A stretch of DNA of 64,000 nucleotides from contig QCXZ01000064.1 in the NCBI GenBank assembly GCA_025024175.1, positions 58,797,325 to 58,861,324 on the forward strand, read 5' to 3'. The translations under genes were made by a program, and so were the position numbers. Of this stretch, positions 42,790-55,240 are shown in pieces. Source of the stretch: Rhyzopertha dominica. Its lineage: Eukaryota > Arthropoda > Insecta > Coleoptera > Bostrichidae. A model generated the notes under the pieces. It did no database searches. It had not been told where the DNA came from and worked only from the letters and a program-made list of their open reading frames with translations. The number at the start of each line of letters is the position of its first letter. Position 1 is the stretch's first letter.

Positions 42790-44040
42790 TGCAGCCCCGA
42801 CATGAGTCCTTCATATTTCGTTCTGTTCNTCCAGTGGAAAGGAGAATTTAGTGAAGCCCAGTTTATTGCCTTGGACTTGGACCTCAAATGCAATTTAATT
42901 CTAGTAGAAATCTCTCTTCCTGATTGTCGTTTACAGATTGCTGAGCAAGAGCCATGCGAAAGTTCTGATTGTTGGAGAAATTGAATTAAGTCCTTATTCC
43001 TAACTAGTAGATTTTGCAAGTTATCATAGTCTCTTGGAAATATTGGCTCAAATGGGGCTTATGTGTAAATATAAAACAAGCTTGGGTTTAATGAGTTTGT
43101 GAAGCCAAGACACAATTAGATTTAACAACTTATTTATATTTAATACAAAATTTCTTGCAAAAGGTACGAATTAAATTGAGTAGAAGTTTATTGTTTAAGC
43201 TATCTGAAAATGATTTTTTTTCTCTCCCGAGGACCCTTAAGAACAGCATCAGCGTATGTGTACCAGAACTTTATGAAGCAGGAATACTGAGGATTTGACT
43301 GGATAAAATTCAAGATTGAATCAAAAAAATTCTGCCAATAAGCAGAAAGACTCGAACCCATCCTCAGACCTGATGCTTGTTTCTAAAATGAGTTGTTAAA
43401 ATTTTGATCGAACACTAAAACTCAGCTAAGTTATACAAATTCAAAGCATTCTAACAGATATGTAAGAGCCCAGGAGTAAGTTTTTAAGTAGATTTAAAAA
43501 TTCTTTAGGGGCGAGACTAGAAGGAAGATTACCGATGTCAAAGCTAACCTGTAATGAGCCTGGGTTTCTGATTCAGTGTTTCTGATTTTAGAGGTTAAGT
43601 CCAGGCCATTAATAAATTAGTATTTGTTGTTAAAGTCTAAATTACAAGTCCGATTTATTATTATTGTAAATTTATAAGCTAATTTGCCAAAGAATTCAAG
43701 GTTATATAGGTTCAAAAGTGGTATTTTTGAGTTCTTACTGGAGATGGAGAAAAAGTCTGATGAGAGAAATTCTAATACCTTCCCGTTGTATCCGTCTTTT
43801 TGTAAAACAACTAAGCAGTTAGTTTGCTTGGCATGGCGATGTCCTTTTAATAGATTTTAAAGTGATGTATACTACATCTCCTTGTTAAATGAATCCCTAC
43901 CACAGTTTTGTCAGCTTTTATTGAGGAGGTTGGAGACCCCTAAATCTTTTAAACCGTTGTCTGTTTAGGTGCAATATTGATCTTTAAACTTTTGTTTAAA
44001 AGTTCGACCTGAGATCCATTGTGATTGAGTGAAGCTTGAA
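42790..44040 (-). pseudogene. PLE-F: RT and endonuclease remnant
   Basis: Reading leftward from 44040: LLNKSLKINIAPKQT, a PLE N-terminal block; a diverged stretch ending KVLEFLSSDFFSISSKN; VSFDIGNLPSSLAPKEFLNL (equivalent of the DVVSLF-SVP motif, with the catalytic Asp still present); KQASGLRMGSSLSAY (43345-43380), equivalent of Q--GLPMGSPLSP; FIKFWYTYADAVL (about 43240-43275), the YVDDV motif with its second Asp changed to Ala; and a decayed endonuclease piece, SGREISTRIKLHLRS (about 42880-42925), matching the GR----R-KEH segment of GIY-YIG. The YIG itself is not clear. Multiple frameshifts. This family is distinct from PLE-A to E. Confidence 0.65.
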
Positions 44041-45189
44041 ATCAGGAAACCGTTAAGAATTGTATGTAGAATCGGTAAGATTTTGGTTCAAATATCTATT
44101 GTGGTAATGTGAAAAATTACTGTTATTTAAATGTATTGCATTGCATATGTATTGATATAGATGAGGATTTATGTTTTGTAAAGATAAGGAAGGTAAATAA
44201 CCAGAGATGAAAAAGAGACAACAGAAAGGTGAAAGAAGTATATTGACGAAAATGAATAAGAATATAAAGAAGAATACCCGACAAAAATTCTGAACCGACA
44301 AAAAATTAACTCCGGAAAATGAGAAGTCAGCTAAAGAACAATACAAGCAACATTGGGGAATCGAATTACTGTACACATGTACAAAATAGGAGGGTATCGG
44401 TGTAGATTTCGTAAAGACAGATCAGTAATAGACCAAATTTTTGTGCTCAAGGAAATACACACGACATATGATTACACGTAGCTTTTATTGATTTTAAACA
44501 AGCTTAATTCCCTAAGAAGGAAAAACACTTATTCTACTAGGAAAGAAATACGAATACCAAACTTGTGGATACGTCTGGTGAAGATGACGATGAATACTTC
44601 AATTTTTTGTCTAATCAATTATAATATAATAAACCATTGACATAAAACGTAACGCTTATCTTAAATTTTATCATCTAATGTGAATTATTCCAAATTTTAG
44701 AGCGTGGGATCTATTTCATTATACCCGCCTTCCATATTGAACAGATAACGCACCTATTATAACTTATTGAACAAACAGATATAGATTGTTGAAAAACCGG
44801 GGAAAGACAGCTACAAATGTCCACGGGTTTATCACTCAATGCTCCACGATACATCCTCACCTACTCACAATTCTTTTTTATCAGCCTATCGTTAAAAATC
44901 TCGCGTCATCACGCCGTAATAACCCAGAATGCGCCGCGCCCATCTGGCGAAAAAAAAAACCAGACCGTTTGCTCGCTGCGTACGCGGCCGCATTGTTAAT
45001 TATTGTCGTGGAAGTTATTCGTTTTAATTACGGTCGTCTTTCATCTGTTCTTATCGCATTTTTGGCCGGGCTGGAGCTTTTGCAGCGTCACGACGACGCT
45101 CAAGGCCCGGAGTTGAAAAAGTTAATGGAAACACATGGTCTGTGCGAGGGATTCGGTAATTACCCAGAGAATACTCGGTTTGCGCAGAG
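44041..45189. other. No recognised gene; GC-balanced stretch 44880-45190
   Basis: 44041-44780 is AT-rich. 44786-45232 has a 148-codon plus-strand open frame, the longest unassigned frame in the window. Its text has no recognisable domain and it overlaps open frames on the other strand, so it is more likely a by-product of a GC-balanced, CpG-containing stretch (44880-45190) than a gene. Confidence 0.35.
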
Positions 45190-45560
45190 GAAGCGCAAGT
45201 TTTTCTTTCGGGTAGGTTGCCAATATAAATGAAGACCTTAGCAGATTGGTAGTCACAGCTAATGCACACCATTTAGAATTAAATGAAAGCAAATCACATT
45301 GCATCTTGTTTGGCAGAGCTAAAGTTTGAAATAATTATACAGGTGTAGCAGAAGGCAACATTAAATAAAAAAATCAACCTTTAACTATGGTGACGTCTTA
45401 TAAAAACTGGGTGGCACTGTAGATCGTGAGTTAATATATAGGGAGAATGATAAAAAATGCATTTGGTAATTTGAAACTTATTGCACTTGATAGCAAAATG
45501 AAGAAGCTGCTCTGTGAATCACTGGTCCTTAGTGTTTTTCTNATGGCGCTGGAAAGTTCG
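45190..45560 (+). pseudogene. LINE reverse transcriptase remnant (post-YADD region)
   Basis: NINEDLSRLVVTANAHHLEL then NESKSHCILFGRAKV (45222-45330) matches the region after the catalytic YADD in Jockey/I-like RT domains (N-DL--I--WA--H-L-LN--KS--I-FG). After about 120 bp in other frames, AFGNLKLIALDSKMKKLLCE then SLVLSVF (45445-45540) matches the later block (A---L--I-------KK-LC-SLVLS-F-Y). N-terminal endonuclease, most of the RT and the 3' end are missing or unrecognisable. Confidence 0.6.
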
Positions 45561-46300
45561 AGAAAAATCTTCCGCAAGGCATTCTGTTTCCGTTGTCGGA
45601 ATAGTTCACGTCATTTGACGGATCTGTGCCATAATTAAGACACTAGTTTTCTGCAAATTTTTGGTTGCAATAAATTATAGTGGAGTTGTTTATTGAACCG
45701 AGCCATTGAGGGATTTCGTAGAAGCAGTGAGCTTGAAATTCCGCCGTTTTCTCAGTTATAAACAGAGCTGAATTTCTTATCACCTCGTCAGGCCGTTCTA
45801 CACCTAAAAGTAGGCTTTCAGATATGCTCAGTTTCCAGGCTAATGTTCGGTTTCTCATAATTTTAGGCCTTTTTACGTACTTGTCATCGAAATTCTTATG
45901 GTGTTGCTCTTGAGTTCTGGTTGCCATCAGGCTCCCGTATCAAGGTCCTTCCAGAATCGAGTTGACCTTTGATCTTCGTATCTACCCCATCGTTCTTAGA
46001 GGGTTGGACTACCATCCATCTAACCACCACCAAGGTCTAGGGAGCACCAGGCTTATATATAACTCGCCGTTATGTCGACCTGGATTTTTACAGTGGCGGA
46101 GAGTCATTCTACACCCGCCGTGGAGCGGCCCATCACAAAAACAGATAAGAATTTCACATAATATTCTCTTCTTTATCTTTATTTCATTACCATACGATTT
46201 CGAAAAGATCGTAGCGGTTTATGTTCACTATTAACTTTGACTGTAATAATTTACACTTGAATTAATAATTCATATATAATAAGGCATTCAAACAAGTACA
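45561..46300. other. Unassigned; possibly LINE 3' part
   Basis: A 94-codon minus-strand frame (45643-45927) and a short GC-richer stretch (45930-46150) are present. The latter reads like an unclassified repeat. No firm identification. Confidence 0.3.
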
Positions 46301-49300
46301 TGATCGTTAATGCAAGCTCTAGTACAAAATGACCTATGATTCGTAAGAATGTTAATTATGGCGTTGTTTCTCTACATCTTGAAGTAAGTATATGTTAGTG
46401 AAGTCTGCTCAATGAAGTGCCCTATTTGTACCAAACTACTATTACAAGTAATGCGTTATTTATTCAGTATATTTGTAATACTAAAATGAAACACATTTAT
46501 CACGCTATAGAAACCAGTAGATTTGTGATTGTCCTTTAAATTAAATTATATTCGTACATATAAGCAGCAAAATTGTCAGGGTTAGGCTGATTTAAGTCAA
46601 ATGTTTTTTTACTAAACCAATTACAGTTTTGCGGAAATAAATTGAGTGATATATTGCATTTTTAATTACAAGAAACAAATTTTATATGCTCTATAAAAAC
46701 AGGAAGCCACAGGAATACATATCGACATATCGAAATGGGTTAATAAAAATTTTTTTTATTAACTTAAAAACAATTTATTTATATGTTTAAAGGGCTTGTT
46801 TGAATGCAATATTTATACAATCTAATTAAAAAATATATATTTCATTAAAATTTACATGCAGTTTGCTGCAATAAGAGAGATAATGAAATGAGCATATGAA
46901 TGCTTTCAATCGAACAATTGTTTGATTCCAGGAAATAGCTGTTTCATTGGACTAAATCAGTGATATCTTCACTGCAAAGAAATATTTATTTGGTAAGCAG
47001 AGAATCACTTACCTCTTCTCCGATACCAAACAAATATTTGTTTCGGTCAAATTTAATCATATGTTTATTCCAAACATCTTCATGGTTTAGTGAAACAAAT
47101 ACTTTGTTCTACAAAGGAAATGATTACTCTTGATTCAATAGTTTCAAAAGTTAATTTAAAGCTTTGTATGTATTATGTTAAATAAATGTTATTTCAGCCG
47201 CTTCAAGAATTTTGAGGGTTTGAAACAAACAAATCATTTACTTCGCCATATACAAACAAATAATTTGTTTGCCGTAANTATATTTTTTCTTCCAANCAAA
47301 TTGTGCTCTCTGTGTACAGTCTTCACCAGANGTATATAAAAAGAGTCAGGTTTTCTTGCAGAATTAGCAATAATTTCCACATACTTCATAAAGGAATTTA
47401 CCCAGTCGTCTAACGCTATTTCTAGGTAATTTTATTATAACAAAATACTATTACCCGACCATGACGTACTAGATTACTCAGTGTAATCACATTAAAAAAT
47501 GCAATGAAAGTACCATTATATTATATAAAAAAGTAAATCCCATCAGTAATTAATTACAAATGTAACGGATCACTGCCTACCCTTGCTAGCGAATGATTTA
47601 AATATTGGTATAATTTATTGTAGCTATTGCAGAAGAAAAGCTTTTAAGTACTTTTTTTAATCAAAAAGTGGAACACCATTTACAAATATACTGACACACA
47701 GGTACCATAGATTCACAGAATTTATCAATGCTATAAATGTTTGTGACATAATTTAGTTCGCATAACTTTCAAAACAACCAGAACGTTTCCTCCGTTCTGG
47801 AATGTATAAATTTTTGAGCGTCAAAAAATTTCTGGTTGGCATTTCGTTTGAAATGCTAATATATTAAAAATGTTATTTATGACATTCCCATTTAGCCACT
47901 TGACGTCATTACAGCTGTAATAAAATGCGGAGTATTTTTAGTGGGTTGATATTTGAGGTCATCTTACTGCGACAGACAGAGGAATTCCTGTTGATATGGC
48001 TCCGAATAGCCAGGAAATTGCAGAGCATAGCTCGTTATGGGTTGTGCAACGTTTAATAATGAACACTATCTCGTCGAAATGGGAGCGAAACAGCGGTTTT
48101 GGAAGTTCCAGTTAGTCAGCAGAAAAAATACAAGGCAATATCAAACATAGGATGAAAACCTCTACGAAATCGTTGATATTTTGGAGAAACAATACGATAA
48201 CAGGAAAATATTCCAAACAGTACGTGTGTAATAAAATGCACTGTTGAACAACACCTTTGTGATGACCTCATTCGCATTACGCTCTATTATACCACGTACT
48301 AGTTCATAAGCTGATTTCATGCATTACAATAATGATACTTTGTATTCAATAAGTGAAACTTCTGGACTTTCTAGTTTGTGAATTATTTAATCCACGACTA
48401 TTAAAATAAGGCAACTTTAAACCGCAGGTAACACGATTTCTACTTTGTCGGTTCCTTTTTGCCTTAAAAGTCTTGTTTTGTGCTATTTGTAATTACAGTT
48501 TCTTAGTATGTTTATAATTGGATATTTCTACATTAGAAACCTTGATACACAGAAGGGGGAAGTAACAATTCTGATTGAAATTAAGCACCAAGATACCTAA
48601 CAAAAATTCAAGTTCCACCCCGCAATCAATACAGCAACAATAGCATTAAACAAGATGCTTAACAAGGCCTGCAAAACATTCTACACGATTGTTTTATAAA
48701 TTTGAATTGTAAATAATCTCCACATTTTTCTTTGGGCGTGTTTACCTTGGTATATTTTTTATACAAACGAAGCGAATAATTTTATTGTCTTCAGCTATAT
48801 TTGTTAAAGGACAACCTCCAAAAACTCTGTAACGCGCAGTTCATTATCTAAATAAATGGTCAAACCACAAGGAAATGAGATGTGCCAACTTGATACAATC
48901 TAATTCCATTAATTAAAACTATTTATACAATAACCACTTGATAATCCACTTCCAAATATCACGTTATACCTATCAAAGTTATTACAATTTAAGTTATTTC
49001 TATAATGCATTGCTGTTATCAAATAATTTAATAACCTAACAACTCTTATATACCACGAGGCTTAATAACCTTTTGCTAACATCTGAAGAATTTATGTTAA
49101 GTATTGTTCATATTTAAGAAAAAAAGAGAGATTTCCAGATTATGTATTTTAATTTTGGTCTAACACGTATGAATATAAATGGTTTGCGTTCCCGTTCGTA
49201 AAGTATTTCCATTATTATACTTTTTACCGGCAAATGGAAACGTACGTGCTGTTCAAGCTGCACACAGTAATTGTGGATTTTGCCCCATATTAGTCTGTGT

Positions 49301-51499
49301 GTACATTTTGCTCGTCAGATAAGTTGTAAAATAAGCAATCAGAAGTAGTGGTGTGAAACAGTAAAATCATATTTAGAAGCAAATAATAAACAGTGAAGGC
49401 TACAAATAGAGTAGACCCTTGTTTGTCCAAAAAGTTGTCTTTTTATGTCAACCATGTGATTTATAAAAACATAATGCCACCAAAATATCAAGGTTCCGCC
49501 ATTATATAAAACAGAATCCGTATACAGATACGATTAAATCAGCAGTCGTTCTTTTTAAAACGGAAAGAAACATTGCGTGTTAGTAATTTTACAATTGCGA
49601 AATTTTATAAAAATGCTCGCCTACTGTGACGAATTTGAACCATTCTGTTGCCTAACCGTAGTTTACGCGTTCTACTTGAAAATATTGCTCAATATCACCA
49701 AATAATGACCTGACAATTATCCTTGTCTTCAGTTCACCATTATTTTAGTACCACCACAACAAAACGAGTATCGATATTAAAAAACGTAAGAATGAAAGCG
49801 TATTTTGAAACAAAAAATGAGCCTTGATTATATGCTTAGATGATCAGTGTTGTTCTTACGCTATTAGTAAAAAGTGTGTTGTGGTATACCATGGAAAATC
49901 CTGTAGTTTAACGATCACTATTATGATGTCACTGTAACTGTAAATGTTTCTAAATATCAACGATATCTAATATTTATTTGGTGACAACTTTAGAACAAAT
50001 GATAGTAGCTTGTGCTTTCCATGATATCGTGAAGAACCTATAAATAAATTGAAACTATGGTGAATCAGTNAAACTGCACGAATTGAAATCCTAACGATGA
50101 TTGGTTATGCATATCGGCAACATGTAAACCATATGTTTGCTATTTATTAACGAAATAATGTAGCCCAAATGGTTGTTGGAGTTAATTTGTAGGTAAGCAT
50201 GACTACCTCAAAGTTTATCATGTTGAAGCTTTTCTAGATTAAAGTTTAGAATCTTTATATTGGTGCTTATATAGTAGGCTACATACTTATACTTATTAGA
50301 CTCCTTTTATCCTAATGTCGAGCTTTTAAAGATTGCTGTCTCCTTTTTCAGGACCTAATATAGTTTGTTAACTAAAATTATATGAAAACAAGTGCAAATA
50401 AGTTCTAGTATTTTGGTTATTAATAAAATATGGAAGAAGGGTAAATTATTTATTTTTCTTTCGAAGACTACAATGTTCCTGAACACTATCCCAGTGTTTG
50501 GTATAAAAATCGAAAGAAATAGATATATGTAGTAATAGGGAACATAATAATAAGTAGAATGAAGGCAATAATGGTTAAATTTTGTCATAAAATGCAAAAG
50601 TTATAAGCTGTAGCTACTTAATTGTTTTATTTAACAAGTCTTCAATTATAAGAGCTATCAGGTAATGAAATATTATTATCTTTCATTTTTTCAATTTTAT
50701 TCGCCTTATTTTGAGTTGAAATTATAGTATTAAACCTCTACTAATATCAGTAGTCTACTTCTATCTGTTCTATTATTTTTCTGTAAATGATTAGTTATAA
50801 TAATAGCAATTGTTGCAGTTAATAGCTTCTCTTTTGTTTCTAAATTAGCAAGCGGATCTAATTCAGATAACACTTTATTTATTATTCGATTTTGTGCTAG
50901 ATTTTCCCTCTAATGCCTTAATATATTTAATCTAATAAATCAAATAACGTTTCTATTTGCAATATTGGAGATTTTTTGTAGAGGTAGTATCTTCTTAAGT
51001 TATAAAATTAATTACGATTGCTAAGATTAATATATTGTTTTTGTATTTTTTTGCTAATTTTGATTAGATTTCAATCGAATCATATTGTCTAGGTTTTTTT
51101 ATCCTCCTTTTCGTGTAATTTTAATCAATAAACTGGTAGGCTGGAGAAGAGAGACAACACTCTCTGAAAACTTGACATTAAACTATCATCTTTATAAATG
51201 TAAAGGTCAATATGTCTGTTTCGTCCATATTGTATACCATTTTAGGTTCTACATTGCTTAGGTCATTTTTATAAGCATTTTTCTTTCTTTTGACATAACA
51301 TACAAACCTGTGCTTTAGTAATCCAAAACAGTACGACACTGCACAAATAATACAAATGCATCCACATGTAACTTGCACACACATTCTCTAATTCCTATTT
51401 CACCATTGCACTGAACACTATCACTATAAATCCACGAGGATAATAGAACTGTGGAAGGAGTCGAAAAAAAGAAAACTACTGTTGATTCTATAAAAACAG
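46301..51499. other. Long AT-rich stretch without recognised genes
   Basis: About 5 kb with stops in every frame; the longest frames are under 85 codons and unrecognised. A small imperfect hairpin at 46980-47039 (arms of 16 bases with one mismatch) and repeated AAACAAAT(A)ATTTGTTT palindromes up to 47275 suggest a small foldback. No RNA gene found. Confidence 0.45.
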
Positions 51500-51935
51500 T
51501 AACACGGTTTATTAATTAATATTTTGTAAGCGTAATTCCTCTATGACTAGCTGTACAATTATATATAGCATTTATACAATATTCACAATTTTTTTTCTAA
51601 CCGGGCCACACAGCCCGGTCGTTTTCTTCACTTTTTATATACAGTTGATATCTTTGGTCTAGCTATTTAGCCAATAATATTCAGATCTCTAGACGGGGTG
51701 GTGTCGGTCCCAAAACTTACCCGAACGATACAGCCGAAAGAAAAAGAAACTCGAAAATATCATTTTCAGTACTCTTCGGGTTATATACCCTGACTTTTGG
51801 GCCGACGAAGTGTTTACAATATGCGAAGGGGCCGTATTTTGTACACATCTTGGGCTATTATTTGGTATACTGCGATATACAATACAGGAATGTCCAGCGC
51901 AAGGGGACACAACCTCCGAGCGCTGGCTAACACAC
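51500..51935 (-). repeat. Possible solo LTR
   Basis: On the minus strand the segment begins TGTGTTAGCC, has a promoter-like GGGTATATAACCC, a polyadenylation signal in TTAATAAACCG, and ends near AATCAACA. This order (TG start, TATA box, AATAAA, CA end) fits an LTR. No second LTR, primer-binding site or coding region was found and no clear target duplication. The identification rests on layout only. Confidence 0.3.
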
Positions 51936-53820
51936 TATCTGGTTATGGCATCAATTTTTAGCGACCTTACAGTATAGAATTCCACCTTGGAATGCATAAT
52001 AAGGCTCGTCTTAAAGCTATCGGGGATTCTTCTTTTTTTTTGATTACTATCGTGCCCCCAAGCGTAAGATACCCGTACTGCAAGACGCTTGCGACTGACT
52101 ACACCTAAATTACATGTACATACTTAGGTTAATTATCCGAGGCAACTATATGATTCCAATACAGCGACAGTCGAGGAAATAATAATCGATACTGTTGTTA
52201 TGCAGCAAGAGGATTAACAGTCAGGGTGCCTAAACCTAATGAAAGACCACGGGACAGACTTTCACGCTCATATCCGACGGAAAGAAACTCTATCGCGAAA
52301 TATTCCGTTCGTCAGGAAGGTTTTTAAGAACGCGGCTCGAAGGACCAACGATTTGCAGTTCAGCAATAGCAAGCTTTCGTGTCCAAAGACTCTCTAAACA
52401 CGACACACGTTGACAAGTGTAGCTATTTCGATTTACACTACTGTTAACAATGTTATTTATCAATAAACAACGAAATAAGACTTTTTTTAGAGAAAACGGG
52501 TTAACATTCTAATCGTTACATCAAAAGAGCAACAAACGTTTGAAAAATTAATTATAAGGGTGGTCCATTTGTTTTGAGATTGTAGGGTTTAGGCTAAACG
52601 AGTCTAATCTCTTTTTTGAAACATAGTTCAATGGCCCAGACAGATATTTACTAAATGGGTTCATTTTTGATGTATAGGACGTTNTAATACCTTAATTAAA
52701 TAAACCTCATATTATTTTTCAATCTTCCATCCGCCCTTTCTAACGTTATTTTATAGCAAGAAACAAAAAGCACTCACATAAGCACAGTGGGACAAAAGGT
52801 ATCCAAGGATACCAGTGTTCCCAATTTTCCCAAAAATTTTTAACCAAACATATTTTCGAAACTTGCAACCAAACATGTATTTTGGTTTCTTTTTTGCAAT
52901 GACGTTGAAAGAGGGAAAAAATATTAAAGAAGAAATTGAAAAACCACATTTAACATCAAACAAGTATGATCTGTTTCGCTGTTAGTTTCGTTTTGTATGA
53001 ATACGACATGGACAACATTGCTTTAGGCTTTCAATAACATATGTGAACCTTGCTGTAGGAAAAACATCAAACAGATCACTATGATTGAGAGAACGGCAGA
53101 ATGAAACTTTTCCAGTGTACTGTCATTTGTAGTATAGAGCTATAAATTCAAATAAGCTACTCCAGAATGAAATAATTTTAAGGGAAAATCATCATCAGTG
53201 CTAGAAAGTTACATTTTTTTTTTAATTTTAACCGCAAATAATGTTAATCTGTCTCTCCTAATGGGTGGTGTTTTGACGAAATAGACACTTAAGGATCAAA
53301 TAATCTTGCACAATTTTGTTTACCTATAATCACGAACTAGGCTTCAAACTGTTAAATTTCAACTGATTATGTAGAGATTTTTGTAAATTTTGATCGCAAT
53401 GAAACCTGAATGTTTCGCGTACCGTGTTAGAAAGCTTGCTACTGGCTACTGCATCGTATTTATCGATTTTTAATTGGAAAAACAGTCTACTCATGGAACA
53501 ATCAAAAGTAAAGGTTACAATCCGTGCTAATCTTGACCACCAATCGCGCGGAATGTGTTTATCTACCAAAATATCGATCTTCCACCGCATATCTCGTGTT
53601 CGAAGGACCAAAAAATTCAAGCTACAGAACGGTCGAAATACTGAGGGGGTCAGTCTTGAGGGGCGAAGCCGGCAGTCGCAAGCGCCCCTTTGCACAAGAA
53701 CGGAAACACACAGTAACGATACAGCTGTTGGATCACTACCACGCCCGAGGAACGGCGCACGCGCGTATCCATCTCTTTAAACACTATTATCACATGGGGT
53801 TCCCTATCACATCACGGGCA
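51936..53820. other. Unassigned; GC-balanced at 51940-52430 and 53330-53820
   Basis: 51940-52430 is CpG-containing and non-coding, with a TTGGGGGC word on the minus strand faintly like a tRNA-Pro primer-binding site. 53330-53820 lies directly downstream of the minus-strand gene's stop codon and is probably its 3' untranslated region; frames in it on both strands are incidental. Confidence 0.35.
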
Positions 53821-54540
53821 TCACACGTTGTAGCACACCTGCTGTATCTGGGGGAAGGTGGACGCTATCGGGATGGCCGAGGTGACGTAGGGATGCAGTC
53901 TGTGCGCCCTCAGGTATTGCCTGTACTTCCCCGAGAGGATGTGCTTGTCCTCCGGGCGATCCGGGGACCTATCGGGGTCGGTCCAGTTGTCCGTCGCGAA
54001 GGTCCCGCACCCGGAGACCAAGGGGTCCCGCTTGCAGTAGGTTTGGGGCACTAGGGGGGCCATGGGTTCCCACAGCTGCTGTCGGTCCGCGCTGGGGTAC
54101 TGCACCGGGTACTGGGCGGCCTGCTGGGGCACTTGCTGGGGGATCTGCTGGCCCCNCACCACCCTCCGCTTCGCCGCGGACTGCGGCCTCGTCGGCAGGT
54201 TGTTCACAAACGGGCTCCGCCGTTGGCTCTCGATCTTCCGGAAGTAACAGGGGTGTATCATCAGCAGGGGCTCGTTCCTGACCCCCGCGGGCGGCTTCGC
54301 CTGGTTCGGAAGCTCGTACTCGACGCTGCAGTCAACGTGGAGGGGTCTGGTGTAGTCCTTCTGCACAGGCACCGTCCTGGAGGGTTGGGGACTCAGCTCG
54401 TACGATGGATAACACGTCGCCATGTTGTCCGACCGGAGTTCGGTCCTCGACTGGTGAGCGGCCGCGATGGATACCGAATCCGCGTTGTGGTGGGGGTAGG
54501 AAATCGATGCTACCGACATTTTGACCGTCTGCGACTGTGT
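53821..54540 (-). CDS. Unidentified host protein, last coding exon (232 codons from ATG)
   Basis: This is the only convincing host coding segment. The minus-strand frame runs from ATG 54519 to TGA 53823-53821. It is preceded by a good splice acceptor (TTCTCGTTGCAG ending at 54541), so the exon starts at 54540. The AAA before the ATG fits insect initiation context, but the frame is open back to the acceptor, so an upstream coding exon cannot be excluded. The protein is Gln/Pro-rich with no predicted signal peptide or membrane segment. It has a Cys/Tyr-containing N-terminal third, a compact motif YELPNQ...EPLLMIHPCYFRKIESQRR then SPFVNNLP, a low-complexity QQIPQQVPQQ stretch, and a C-terminal KYRQYLRAHRLHPYV region. 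High GC, strong G/C third positions and lack of stops, against an AT-rich background, support selection. One ambiguous base lies at 54156. I do not recognise the family and assign no function. Confidence 0.75.
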   Translation of the reverse strand, partial: TQSQTVKMSVASISYPHHNADSVSIAAAHQSRTELRSDNMATCYPSYELSPQPSRTVPVQKDYTRPLHVDCSVEYELPNQAKPPAGVRNEPLLMIHPCYFRKIESQRRSPFVNNLPTRPQSAAKRRVVXGQQIPQQVPQQAAQYPVQYPSADRQQLWEPMAPLVPQTYCKRDPLVSGCGTFATDNWTDPDRSPDRPEDKHILSGKYRQYLRAHRLHPYVTSAIPIASTFPQIQQVCYNV

Positions 54541-54930
54541 CTGCAACGAGAATACGTCAGAGGCGCCCGATACGCTGGCTACGACATTTTCGGGGCGTTG
54601 CCAGGTTTATCGCTTCGGGAATCCTTGGGTTTTTGATGAGGGTTAGGTACCACCCATCGCCACGATGAATGTTCCCCCATTCTTCATTCATAGCTCATAC
54701 CGCGAATACGAATGAACGGATATTAGTTTCAAGTTTCACTTCTTGATTATCGATGAAGGAATGACACTACACAATACCCACATCATCAGTCAATCAATCA
54801 GTCTGGGTGCTTCAAGAAATATTATTGTTATTCTTTTGAAACCATCGGTTCTGATTAAGGACAAGCACTACAAACACACACACACAAACACACTACACTG
54901 GACATTGCCGTATAAGTCTCTAACTCCTAG

Positions 54931-55072
54931 GTTCCGCATTTTCATCGATGAAGATGGGTCTTCAAAGAAACCTCAAGCAGACGGAATTAAAGTTCCAGAT
55001 ACGAATCCTTTTTTCCAATCCCTAATTGATCATCTAACACAGACTCAACTAAAGAGGCGAAATAAAAGATGA
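54931..55072 (+). CDS. Possible terminal exon of an unknown plus-strand gene
   Basis: After an acceptor-like CTCTAACTCCTAG (ending 54930), the frame reads FRIFIDEDGSSKKPQADGIK, then VPDTNPFFQSLIDHLT, ending QLKRRNKR and a stop at 55070-55072. The acidic start, the NPFFQSL stretch and the basic end look protein-like, and the frame is embedded in a 109-codon open frame. No donor or earlier exon was located. A chance frame remains likely enough that I give it low weight. Confidence 0.25.
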
Positions 55073-55240
55073 TGATTGCCCTACTTGCTGTTGAAGCAAG
55101 ATTCATATACAAATTCATCCCTTTTCTATCTCTAAATTTCTAACAAACCATTGATAAATTTATTGTTTAGTAAACTTGTCACTAAATTTTGAAGCAATTT
55201 TTTTAACAGCAATACCTACTCAAAGAAAACAAATAACATA

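Noticed and set aside
43757..43785. CTGATGAGAGAAA as a second hammerhead core
   Set aside because: There is no stem II between the boxes and no stem I partner.
44786..45232. 148-codon plus-strand frame
   Set aside because: No domain, overlapping frames on the other strand, and no splice or promoter support; likely a by-product of balanced composition.
52070..52100. TTGGGGGC as tRNA-Pro primer-binding site
   Set aside because: Only the first seven or eight bases match the usual site and no LTR boundary fits.
53524..54054. 176-codon plus-strand frame opposite the host exon
   Set aside because: It mirrors the GC-rich minus-strand CDS, lacks splice context and reads as low-complexity Gly/Val/Arg text; the same applies to 54133-54636.
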